A stretch of DNA of 64,000 bases, taken from NCBI GenBank assembly GCA_944325885.1, contig CALVBT010000002.1, forward strand, positions 124,001 to 188,000. Reading direction: 5' to 3'. Numbering within the stretch: position 1 is the stretch's first letter; the number at the start of each line of letters is the position of its first letter. A program made the position numbers and the translations under genes. The notes under the pieces were generated by a model. That model had not been told where the DNA came from and made no database searches. It saw only the letters and a list, made by a program, of their open reading frames with translations. Below are positions 43,872 to 52,199 of this stretch, piece after piece. This DNA is from Candidatus Gastranaerophilales bacterium (lineage in GTDB: Bacteria; Cyanobacteriota; Vampirovibrionia; Gastranaerophilales; Gastranaerophilaceae).

Positions 43872-45491
43872 TTAAACATTTCGTTTCTTTTTTGCTGTTA
43901 TTTGAGGTTCTTGTTTTTCTTTGTATTTTTCATATCTTTTTGAGAGATATTTAAATTTGTTAAATAATACAATTGCAAGTATAGCTATACCTGTGGATTT
44001 TAAGGTTGTACGTTTTATAAACGATTTTTTATGCTGTTTTATTATTTTATCTATAAATTTGTATAGTTCTTCATTCTCTTTTGGGCAGCTTTGTTTGTCA
44101 TACATTTTGTTTTCATAAGTGCTGTAAAATTCATATAAAATGCCTTCTAACTCTTGTCTGAATTTTATAAGAAGTTCTTTTGCCGTTAGTGTTTCAATCC
44201 CTCTTGTCATTTTGATTACGTCCATTGCTGGATTTGTTAAAAGAGAAGTGAATGTTGCGTTCTTAAAAACAGGTATATTTGAAAGATAAGTCTTGTGTAA
44301 ATCTTTTAGTGCTTGCGGCAATTTTTCAGGTTTTTTGTAAGCTTGGTCGCATATTTTATTCAGCAGGTCTTCTGAAAATCTTCCGTTTCTAGAAATGCTG
44401 TTTTTTGCCATAGGTATACTGGCAATTGAGGAAACAATAGGTGCTGCTATTGCTATTTTTAGTGTGTTTATCCCGTCTTTTTCCTGTTGTTCTCTTTTTA
44501 TTTTTAAATGTTGTGTTTTTGTTAATTTTTTATTCAGATGGTTAACAAAAACTATGCTCACAGGAATAAAGAAATATGTGGAAAAACAGGTTAAATAGCT
44601 TTTTAATATATTATTAAACACTTTTTTGGGTAAATTGCCTGATTTAACTTCTTTTTTCAAAAATTTTAATCCATAGGTTGATGCGCCTATTTCTGTTATT
44701 AATTCTGGAGAAAAAGCAATTAACGGTATGATTGAAGGATATTTCTGTAAGAATTTTTGTATTCCATTTTTTTGTGTATGTTGTTTTTCTTTTTTATTTT
44801 TGTTTTTATCTGCTTTTACAGTGTTACCCATCATAATTGTGTTTAGCAGCAGAGCTATATTGTTGTATTGTCCTCTTCCGTTTTGCAAGATGCTGAGCAA
44901 TCTTGTGTTGTTTTCTATAACAGCGTGACCCAGTTCATGGAACAATGCGCTTTTAAGTTCTTCTCCTACTACGATTTTATTTCCATCTGTTGTGTAATAT
45001 GCATCATCACCTTTTGTTATAAAAATTTTTACATTTTTTTTATCAAGATTGTGTTCTTTTTTCATTTTTTCTGCAAGATTTTCAAATTGTTTGAAATCTT
45101 GTAATTTGTTGTTAAATCTTTTGTTTAAGAAGTTTGTCAAAAATTTACTGTTTACATATTTTTGCAAAACTTTAATACCGCAAGTTAAAGCGATTATGGT
45201 AAAGATTGCATCAGTTGTTGTATTCAGTATTGACCCCAAAAAGGCAGCCAGTGTATAAGAAAGAGTTTTTATCAAGGTATTGAATTTTTTTTTATCTTCT
45301 TTTTGCAGCTCTTTATATCTTTTTATAAAACTTTTGCTGGCTGACTTTTTCTCAGGTACTTTTTGTGTTTGCTTTTCCTTTGGCTTTGATATCTGTGGCT
45401 CAGAATAATTTGCTGCAGGGACACTAAACTGTGAAAAAACAGAACTTTTATTAACATTTGTAGTTGGAACTTGTATTTGCATATTATTCAT
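43872..45491 (-). CDS. Membrane zincin-like protein with HELGH motif
   Basis: A protein of about 539 residues with four to six hydrophobic segments. SALFHELGHAV (near residue 185) is a complete HExxH zinc site, and SPELITEIGAS downstream could supply the third ligand as in gluzincins (M48-like). The N-terminal 60 residues are Ser/Pro/Lys-rich and disordered. No further family match is recognised. The start is uncertain (ATG 45491 or 45482); no strong ribosome site is seen. Likely an inner-membrane protease. Confidence 0.7.
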   Translation of the reverse strand: MNNMQIQVPTTNVNKSSVFSQFSVPAANYSEPQISKPKEKQTQKVPEKKSASKSFIKRYKELQKEDKKKFNTLIKTLSYTLAAFLGSILNTTTDAIFTIIALTCGIKVLQKYVNSKFLTNFLNKRFNNKLQDFKQFENLAEKMKKEHNLDKKNVKIFITKGDDAYYTTDGNKIVVGEELKSALFHELGHAVIENNTRLLSILQNGRGQYNNIALLLNTIMMGNTVKADKNKNKKEKQHTQKNGIQKFLQKYPSIIPLIAFSPELITEIGASTYGLKFLKKEVKSGNLPKKVFNNILKSYLTCFSTYFFIPVSIVFVNHLNKKLTKTQHLKIKREQQEKDGINTLKIAIAAPIVSSIASIPMAKNSISRNGRFSEDLLNKICDQAYKKPEKLPQALKDLHKTYLSNIPVFKNATFTSLLTNPAMDVIKMTRGIETLTAKELLIKFRQELEGILYEFYSTYENKMYDKQSCPKENEELYKFIDKIIKQHKKSFIKRTTLKSTGIAILAIVLFNKFKYLSKRYEKYKEKQEPQITAKKKRNV

Positions 45492-45536
45492 AAAGGTTGG
45501 GCCTGTATATATAATATGCAAACATAAAAATTTTTG

Positions 45537-45815
45537 TTAGCTGTGTTTTGTATCTATAAATTTGTTAATAAACCCCAGCAGTTTTGAACTCAAATCATTC
45601 TCATTTGTGGAGTTTGATAAGCTCTGAAGGACATCAGTTTCTGCATCATAGTTGGAGCTGTAGATGCTAGATGACTTTTCAAGACCGTAGTCAGAAATAT
45701 TCAAAAGAGGTTCTGTGTCCTTTGGCATATACACGCCTCTGGTCTTGCTCACATAATTGTATTTAGCAAACGGATTGTAATAGTTTGCAGGATTTATCAT
45801 ATTAGAATTGCTCAT
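45537..45815 (-). CDS. Hypothetical protein with NPFAKY motif
   Basis: A 92-residue polar protein. Its N-terminus has NPANYYNPFAKYNYV, sharing NPFA plus aromatic with the proteins at 46427 and 9488. The middle is Ser-rich, and the end (KLLGFINKFIDTKHS) is an amphipathic helix. No known domain. It lies 15-45 bases upstream of the zincin gene on the same strand and is probably cotranscribed. Confidence 0.68.
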   Translation of the reverse strand: MSNSNMINPANYYNPFAKYNYVSKTRGVYMPKDTEPLLNISDYGLEKSSSIYSSNYDAETDVLQSLSNSTNENDLSSKLLGFINKFIDTKHS

Positions 45816-45900
45816 ATTTTTTATATAATTACAATTTTTTCTTAATCAACTTTTTTATATTAATGTTTACAAAACTTAAACTTACATTTATAATTAAATT

Positions 45901-46287
45901 ATGGAAGAGTTGAGTTTAAAATGTTACGCACATCTCGGTGATGCTGTATATGAGCTTTTTATAAGAGAAAAAGTTATTTTTCTTACTTCTAATCTCGCTC
46001 GTATGCACAAAATTAATACCGCTCTAGTCAGAGCATCTTTTCAGTGTGAATTGTTGAATATGCTCGGCCCTCATTTGACTGAAAAAGAGCAGGATTTGAT
46101 TCGCAGAGGGCGTAATATCCCGACAACTTCTTCAAGAAAGCATAATCAGGCATTGCATCGTATAGCTACTGGTTTTGAGGTTTTAATCGGCTATTTGCAT
46201 TTGCATGACCGTGACAGACTGCTAAAGATTTTTAAACTAATTTCTGATTATATAGATGCAAAAGACCATATTGTAGGCGAGGCCTAA
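45901..46287 (+). CDS. mrnC: Mini-ribonuclease III
   Basis: A 128-residue RNase III-like domain without a dsRNA-binding domain. YAHLGDAVYELFIRE is the catalytic motif with the acidic residues, LVRASFQ and RRGRN follow, and ATGFEVLIGYLHL completes the site. In other bacteria and chloroplasts Mini-III processes 23S rRNA ends. It stands alone here, divergent from the gene at 45537. Confidence 0.9.
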   Translation: MEELSLKCYAHLGDAVYELFIREKVIFLTSNLARMHKINTALVRASFQCELLNMLGPHLTEKEQDLIRRGRNIPTTSSRKHNQALHRIATGFEVLIGYLHLHDRDRLLKIFKLISDYIDAKDHIVGEA

Positions 46288-46307
46288 ATTTTTCTGAGGA
46301 TGCAAAA

Positions 46308-46338
46308 AAAAACTGAAGTCCGCATTTGCGCTTCAGTT
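46308..46338 (+). terminator. Probable terminator after mrnC
   Basis: AACTGAAG pairs with CTTCAGTT around a GC-containing loop, followed by a weak T-rich stretch. A second small hairpin, TTTCAAG/CTTGAAA, lies at 46381-46400 without a T-run. Confidence 0.55.
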
Positions 46339-46426
46339 ATTTAATACCTAATTATTTCCCCTTGCCTAGATTAAGTTCATTTTCAAGTGAGTGCTTGAAA
46401 TGACCAAAAACTTTGTTTATATCAAG

Positions 46427-46615
46427 TTATGCAATATAATTTGTACCGAATCTTGTTGCACCTAAGAAAACGCATTCTTCGAGCATTGCATCCATGCTTC
46501 TGTAGATTTTTCTTGCAGGTTTCTTTTGTGTTTCTTCGATAGCTTGTTTTGTACCTTGATATTGTGCTGTGATTGATAATGTGTAATTTGCAAAGGGGTT
46601 TGTTGATACGCTCAT
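46427..46615 (-). CDS. Small protein with NPFANY motif
   Basis: A 62-residue protein with GAGAGAG before the ATG. It starts MSVSTNPFANYTLSITAQY. The C-terminal half (RSMDAMLEECVFLGATRFG) may form one helix. No known family. Its upstream region carries two 22-bp-spaced direct repeats, as do two other small genes of this window, though with a different motif. Confidence 0.7.
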   Translation of the reverse strand: MSVSTNPFANYTLSITAQYQGTKQAIEETQKKPARKIYRSMDAMLEECVFLGATRFGTNYIA

Positions 46616-46626
46616 TTTGTTCTCTC

Positions 46627-46659
46627 TCTATTAGTCTTTTTTTAGTGTTCTATTAGTCT
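46627..46659 (-). promoter_or_regulatory. AGACTAATAGA direct repeat, 22-bp period
   Basis: On the minus strand AGACTAATAGA occurs at 46659-46649 and 46637-46627, exactly 22 bases apart, ending about 12 bases before the ATG at 46615. It could be an activator or repressor site. It may also be a leader element, since it is close to the start codon. Confidence 0.6.
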
Positions 46660-46703
46660 AGTTTTGCTTTTAATGTTTTTGTTTAATTAGGTATTAGGAT
46701 TTA

Positions 46704-47099
46704 TTAGTTGCCGTATTTGAATGTTTTTTCGATGTTGGACTGTGTGTTCTTTTCCCAGCCTTCAACTTGAGTTGAAGCCATTTTTTGTGCAGTTTCTATT
46801 TGTTGTTTCTGGATATCGAGCTGTTGTTCTTTTGCTTGGATTTCTTTCAATTTAGCTGTGAACTGTGCATTGAATGCCTGGCTGTTTACCCATTCGATAG
46901 CGGCTTCATCAGGAACACCTTCTTCGTCAGTGTTAGCTGCGATGTATGCCTGACCAACTGCCATTTGTTTCATTGTGATGTCAGCTTCTTCGTTAGCCAA
47001 TCTTTGAAGTGTATTTGTAATCAATGTTAATTGATATTCATAATCAGATTGTCTGTTTTGTAATTGTTGTGCAGTTAATTGTGAAATTGCGAAGCCCAT
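46704..47099 (-). CDS. Hypothetical coiled-coil protein controlled by tandem boxes
   Basis: A 131-residue protein with AGAGGATAAAGAG before the ATG. It is almost all helix: LTAQQLQNRQSDYEYQL near the N-terminus and KLKEIQAKEQQLDIQKQQIE near the C-terminus have heptad patterns. There is no signal peptide. It ends IEKTFKYGN. No family is recognised; the shape recalls small secreted helical proteins, but no such assignment is made. The upstream region has the tandem GTATATAC-type boxes also found before the gene at 25116. Confidence 0.75.
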   Translation of the reverse strand: MGFAISQLTAQQLQNRQSDYEYQLTLITNTLQRLANEEADITMKQMAVGQAYIAANTDEEGVPDEAAIEWVNSQAFNAQFTAKLKEIQAKEQQLDIQKQQIETAQKMASTQVEGWEKNTQSNIEKTFKYGN

Positions 47100-47150
47100 C
47101 TCTTTATCCTCTTTTTTTATTTTTCTCTTGTATATATATAAAGTAAAATA

Positions 47151-47183
47151 GTATATAAAAATTGCCTTTTTGGTATATACTTT
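47151..47183 (-). promoter_or_regulatory. Tandem GTATATAC-type boxes, 22 bp apart
   Basis: On the minus strand AAAGTATATAC ends at 47173 and TTTTATATAC ends at 47151, 22 bases apart. A CTTTATATATATA stretch follows, as at the 25116 promoter. The two promoters share box sequence, spacing and downstream element. Confidence 0.68.
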
Positions 47184-47256
47184 GCTTAATATTTCGTTAC
47201 ATAAAATATGATAATAGGGCTGTATTTGAATAATATCTTGATTTTTTGCTTTTTGA

Positions 47257-47272
47257 AAAAGTATATACTTTT
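47257..47272. promoter_or_regulatory. Palindromic AAAAGTATATACTTTT site
   Basis: A perfect 16-base palindrome whose half-site equals the boxes at 25045 and 47151. It lies between the divergent genes at 46704 and purA, 88 bases (four 22-base periods) from the nearest box. Confidence 0.5.
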
Positions 47273-47332
47273 CATAAATTTTTAGTTTGTTCTATAATTT
47301 ATAAGTGCTTATTTGTTTATATAAAGGGATGA

Positions 47333-48619
<1,287 letters not shown>

Positions 48620-48663
48620 TTTTAAGGGTTTTTCGGCAAGTTATACAAAATTAAAAAAAGTTG

Positions 48664-48692
48664 TTGACGATAAATTTTGTTCTTGTTACATT
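48664..48692 (+). promoter_or_regulatory. Promoter of tRNA-Lys
   Basis: TTGACG (48664-48669) and TACATT (48687-48692) are separated by 17 bases, giving a start near 48699 and a 5' leader of about 63 bases before the tRNA. Confidence 0.65.
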
Positions 48693-48761
48693 AAATAAGC
48701 GGTCGAAATTAAGAACAATTTACCGCCACAAAACCGAAATATTTAAAATTTAATAAAAAAT

Positions 48762-48834
48762 GCGTCTGTAGCTCAGCAGGTAGAGCACTCCCCTTTTAAG
48801 GGATAGGTCATGCGTTCGAATCGCATCAGACGCA
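48762..48834 (+). tRNA. tRNA-Lys(TTT)
   Basis: A 73-base cloverleaf: acceptor GCGTCTG/CAGACGC, D-arm GCTC-AGCAGGTA-GAGC, anticodon loop CTTTTAA (anticodon TTT) on a CTCCC/GGGAT stem, and T-arm ATGCG-TTCGAAT-CGCAT. Discriminator A; CCA is not encoded, unlike the tRNA-Leu. Confidence 0.97.
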
Positions 48835-48915
48835 TTTTTTTTGTCTTTAATTTTTTAAATGCTCACAAAATGCTCACAGTAATACGTTTTTTTTTATTGT
48901 TATAATCTTTTATTT

Positions 48916-48945
48916 AAAAACAGGCAATTTTTTGCCTGTTTTTTG
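48916..48945 (+). terminator. Terminator after tRNA-Lys
   Basis: AAAAACAGGCAA pairs with TTGCCTGTTTTTT, just before the ribosome site of the lipoprotein gene. Confidence 0.85.
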
Positions 48946-48973
48946 TTTTAATATATATAGGAAGGTCAATTTT

Positions 48974-49936
48974 ATGCGTCTTAATGCTTTTAACAGGTCT
49001 ACTAATTATATTAAAGCAGGTACACTGGCATTGCTTGTGTCTTTGGCCGGCTGTACAAAGCAGAAGGCTCCTGTTGTTTTGAAAGATGTTGTTGAGTTTT
49101 CTCATCCGACAACTGCAAAACTGCTGGAAAGCTTGGAAAACGGTCATAGACATTCCGCCACAGTATTTTTGGATTCTCCGGCAAAAAGGGTTGTAACAAA
49201 AGAAGCGATGGATACCTTTAAAATTGTGCCGGATACTTTGCTGGAAAAATTAAAGACCCTTCCTGATACAATGGAAGTTTATTTTCAGGTTTATAAGGGC
49301 AAAGCTGATGATGCAATACAAAAAGCCCGTGGAAATAAGCAGAATTTGGTCACAGTCGGGCATGGTATGACCGGTCGTGACTCTATTACTCTTGCAGGCA
49401 ATCAAAAGGCCGGCCTTGGTGATTATGTTTCACAATATGTTGCGGACAGTCTTTTTAATAGAGCAATAAACCAGAAAGATTCCATATTAAGAGCAAATAT
49501 TGCAGAAGATACTTACAAAAGGCTGGAAACCTATGAAAAGGATGCAATACTCTCTTATTTGTACAATGTTAATGAAAATCTTTTAAAAAAATATAATGCA
49601 AAACGTCCGATAAAAGAATCGTTCTTCCAGTGTCTGGATAGTGCAGAAAAGGGAAAAGTACAAGCAAAATTTAACGTTACTCCGTCAGCAAAACAAGCCG
49701 TTTGCGGGCTAGCAAAACGTAATTTGATTCAAATGCTGGTGTTTGGCAACGGTAAAGTCTATAGTGACAAATTTGCTCAGGAAAACTTCTACAAAAATCT
49801 TTCGGTTATAAAAAAGCGTAAAGATGCAAAATTGTTGATGAAAGAGGTTTTTGATATCTTAAGAAAATACGGTGTGGATGAGGCGAATCTTGCAGAAACG
49901 CAGAATAAGGTCAATAAGTATATGCACTTTAGTTAG
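48974..49936 (+). CDS. Lipoprotein with GH24 (phage-lysozyme-like) domain
   Basis: A 320-residue protein, start at ATG 48974 after AGGAAGG. LLVSLAGC is a lipobox, so it should be a lipid-anchored envelope protein. The body resembles P1/phage-21-type lysozymes: VTVGHGMTGRDSI matches the TVCHGHTGKD segment, DAILSYLYNVNENL the family SFVYNVG helix, and GLAKRNLIQMLVF the GLMTRREIE segment. In the usual Glu-x8-Asp-x5-Thr triad the Thr is present but the Glu and Asp positions read Asp and Asn by my hand alignment, so activity is uncertain. Unusual for a cell-encoded lipoprotein. Confidence 0.65.
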   Translation: MRLNAFNRSTNYIKAGTLALLVSLAGCTKQKAPVVLKDVVEFSHPTTAKLLESLENGHRHSATVFLDSPAKRVVTKEAMDTFKIVPDTLLEKLKTLPDTMEVYFQVYKGKADDAIQKARGNKQNLVTVGHGMTGRDSITLAGNQKAGLGDYVSQYVADSLFNRAINQKDSILRANIAEDTYKRLETYEKDAILSYLYNVNENLLKKYNAKRPIKESFFQCLDSAEKGKVQAKFNVTPSAKQAVCGLAKRNLIQMLVFGNGKVYSDKFAQENFYKNLSVIKKRKDAKLLMKEVFDILRKYGVDEANLAETQNKVNKYMHFS

Positions 49937-50250
49937 TTTATATAAAAATCAATATATTTGTAAATAAAATCTAATTTTTCATCAGGTAAAAGAGATATAG
50001 CCTTTTTAATTTCTTCGATTTTTGTTTCTCTGCTTTTTACCGGAGCAAAGTCAAAAAAGGTTTTTAATTCGATATTTAGTGCTTTTGCTATATTTTCAAG
50101 AGTCGGCAAGGATGGAAAATGACGACCTATTTCGATTGCACTCAGAGAGCAAGGTTCGATATTGATAATTTCGGCCAGCTGCTCTTGTGTGTAGTGACGA
50201 TATTTTCTTAGTTCTTTTATACGTCTGCCCAAAAGTTTTTTATTAGTCAT
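49933..50250 (-). CDS. XRE-family transcriptional regulator
   Basis: A 105-residue protein. Residues 7-62 are an XRE/Cro helix-turn-helix (RRIKELRKYRHYTQEQLAEI, then EPCSLSAIEIGRHFPSLPTL). The C-terminal 40 residues are a helical dimer region. AAGGATG lies upstream. It overlaps the convergent lipoprotein stop by 4 bases. Two inverted repeats upstream may be its operators and would place it in control of itself and perhaps of the glycosyltransferase operon. Confidence 0.88.
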   Translation of the reverse strand: MTNKKLLGRRIKELRKYRHYTQEQLAEIINIEPCSLSAIEIGRHFPSLPTLENIAKALNIELKTFFDFAPVKSRETKIEEIKKAISLLPDEKLDFIYKYIDFYIN

Positions 50251-50308
50251 TTAACATCCTTCTTTTGTTAATATGCTAGCCGATTTATTGTATGATTTTA
50301 ATTGGATT

Positions 50309-50327
50309 AAACACTTAGTTTTGTGTG
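50309..50327. promoter_or_regulatory. Putative operator 1 upstream of the XRE gene
   Basis: AAACACTTAGTTTTGTGTG has ACAC/GTGT half-sites and resembles the site at 50393. It lies near the promoter region of the XRE gene. Confidence 0.45.
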
Positions 50328-50392
50328 AAATTATGTAAATAAAATATAGTTTTATTTGTGTAGCTCATAATTTTTTATTAAAATATGATTTA

Positions 50393-50410
50393 GACACATA
50401 GTTGTGTGTT
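50393..50410. promoter_or_regulatory. Putative operator 2 before the polysaccharide operon
   Basis: GACACATAGTTGTGTGTT has ACACA/TGTGT arms separated by four bases. A TATGAT sequence (50384-50389) just upstream could be a -10, so a bound regulator would cover the start of transcription. Confidence 0.45.
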
Positions 50411-50483
50411 AAAAAGAAAAGCCGGCCAAATCCATTTTGCTTTTCTTTTTATCGTTTCTACTCAAGGATTTGGTCATTTTTTT
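50411..50483 (+). promoter_or_regulatory. Leader with two mutually exclusive hairpins
   Basis: Hairpin A pairs 50411-50422 (AAAAAGAAAAGC) with 50439-50450 (GCTTTTCTTTTT), 12 perfect pairs. Hairpin B pairs 50424-50433 (GGCCAAATCC) with 50466-50475 (GGATTTGGTC), ten pairs with one G-U, followed by seven T at 50477-50483. One arm of each lies in the loop of the other, so both cannot easily form together. Hairpin B looks like a terminator directly before the first gene's AGAGGA. Confidence 0.55.
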
Positions 50484-50493
50484 AAGAGGAAAG

Positions 50494-51360
50494 ATGGAAA
50501 ATATTGCAGTATTTGCACATTTTGATAAGGATAATTTAATAGATGATTATGTCATTTATTATTTAAATCACATTAGAGATATTGCAGATAAAATTATTTT
50601 TGTATCTGATTCATCTTTGTCAAGCGAAGAATTATCTAAAATCTCCACTATAGCAGATGATATTGTTTGTGAAAAACATGGTGAGTATGATTTTGGCTCA
50701 TATAAAAGAGGTTTTAATTTAGCTTTAGAAAAGGGATATTTAATAAATGCTGACAATTTAATTTTTCTAAATGACAGTTGTTATGGCCCTTTTTATTCTT
50801 TGTCCTCTTATTTTGAAAAAATGCAAAATGCTTCCGTTGATTTTTGGGGCTTAACTTGTAACAAAAACGTGCTGCAGGGAGTAGAGTTTCCTTGTCCTGA
50901 AACTAAAAATACTCATTTGCAAACATATTTTATTGTATTCAGAAATAATGTGTTTAATTCTGAAATTTTTAAAAATTTTATCAATTCAATAGAAGAAAAG
51001 GACAACAAATTTTTTGTAATAGCAGATTATGAAATAGGGTTGACTGCTTTACTTGCAAAGGCTGGTTATAAATTCTTTTCTTTTGAAAAAACTCAGATAG
51101 GTGTAAAAAATAAAAATGATATTTTTAAATCGTATAACAACAAGCCTTTTGTGTTTTTAAAAACAAGTGTTTTAAGAAGACGGCCGTATGCATTTGTCTA
51201 TCGCAGCTGGCTTAATAATATTAAAAAGTACAGCAGCTATCCGACAAGTGTTATCTTAAATAATTTGGTAAGAACAAAAGAATCAGTGACAGAGCCTGTA
51301 GTCAAATTGTTTCTAAAAAAATTGAGCGGCTTTTTTATGCGGGAAAGAGAGGCTGTCTAG
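50494..51360 (+). CDS. RgpF-family (rhamnan synthesis F) glycosyltransferase-like protein
   Basis: A 288-residue protein beginning at ATG 50494 after AAGAGGAAAG. IAVFAHFDKDNLIDDYVIYYLN, IIFVSDSSLS, EYDFGSYKRG and FLNDSCYGPFY are the hallmark segments of the rhamnan synthesis F family (Pfam 05045), which acts in cell-surface polysaccharide assembly. First gene of the operon; the next gene starts by a TAGTG overlap. Confidence 0.9.
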   Translation: MENIAVFAHFDKDNLIDDYVIYYLNHIRDIADKIIFVSDSSLSSEELSKISTIADDIVCEKHGEYDFGSYKRGFNLALEKGYLINADNLIFLNDSCYGPFYSLSSYFEKMQNASVDFWGLTCNKNVLQGVEFPCPETKNTHLQTYFIVFRNNVFNSEIFKNFINSIEEKDNKFFVIADYEIGLTALLAKAGYKFFSFEKTQIGVKNKNDIFKSYNNKPFVFLKTSVLRRRPYAFVYRSWLNNIKKYSSYPTSVILNNLVRTKESVTEPVVKLFLKKLSGFFMREREAV

Positions 51361-52199
51361 TGCCGAAAGTTTCTGTTCTTATGCCTGTTTATAATGTGAA
51401 AGAAGAATACTTGAGAGAATCTATAGAAAGTATTCTACATCAAACTTTTAAGGATTTTGAATTTATTATTCTTGATGATTGTTCAAAAAATGACGTTGAG
51501 TCAATTGTTAATTCCTATAAAGATACAAGAATAAGGTTTTATAGAAATGATAAAAATCTTAAAGTTTCTGCGTGTAGAAATAAGCTTCTTGATTTGAGTA
51601 ATTCTGAATATGTAGCTTTTCAAGATGCAGATGATATATCTTATGCAGAAAGATTAAAGGTCCAAGTTGAATATTTGGAAAGACACAGAGATGTGTCTAT
51701 TCTAAGTGCTGCATATGAAACTTATCCTAATGGTAAAGTTGTTAGTCATTGCCGTAATGTAAAATATTTTGATTTATTAAAAGAATGTTGTGTTGCACAG
51801 CCTGTTGTAATTATGCGCCTTTCATCAATCAGATATTGTAATCTTAAATATAGTGAAGAATTTGACACATCAGAAGATTATGAATTTTGGTCTAGGGCTA
51901 TAAAATATTTAAAGATAGAAAATTTAACGAATGTGCTTTTAAAATATAGGATTCGTGAAAATAGCCTTTCTCATAGTGATACAGAATTGATAATAAAAAA
52001 TGATATGCGGATAAGAGAGGCTATGTTTGATTTTTTAACTTCCGACGAATTATTGAAAAATTATTTAAAATATACCTTTTTAAAATCATATTTTAAAAGG
52101 AAAAATTCGTTTTTAGAAAATATTTTTTCTATCAGAAATGTTGATAAAGCAAAAGTGCTAACAATTATGGGAAGAAAAGTGAGGATTAAAAGTTTATGA
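51360..52199 (+). CDS. GT2-family glycosyltransferase
   Basis: A 279-residue GT-A enzyme. VSVLMPVYNVKEEYLRESIESIL and ILDDCS bind the nucleotide, and AFQDADD is the DxD metal motif. GTG start overlapping the previous stop. The C-terminal tail (FSIRNVDKAKVLTIMGRKVRI) matches the tails of two other proteins in the operon. Confidence 0.93.
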   Translation: MPKVSVLMPVYNVKEEYLRESIESILHQTFKDFEFIILDDCSKNDVESIVNSYKDTRIRFYRNDKNLKVSACRNKLLDLSNSEYVAFQDADDISYAERLKVQVEYLERHRDVSILSAAYETYPNGKVVSHCRNVKYFDLLKECCVAQPVVIMRLSSIRYCNLKYSEEFDTSEDYEFWSRAIKYLKIENLTNVLLKYRIRENSLSHSDTELIIKNDMRIREAMFDFLTSDELLKNYLKYTFLKSYFKRKNSFLENIFSIRNVDKAKVLTIMGRKVRIKSL

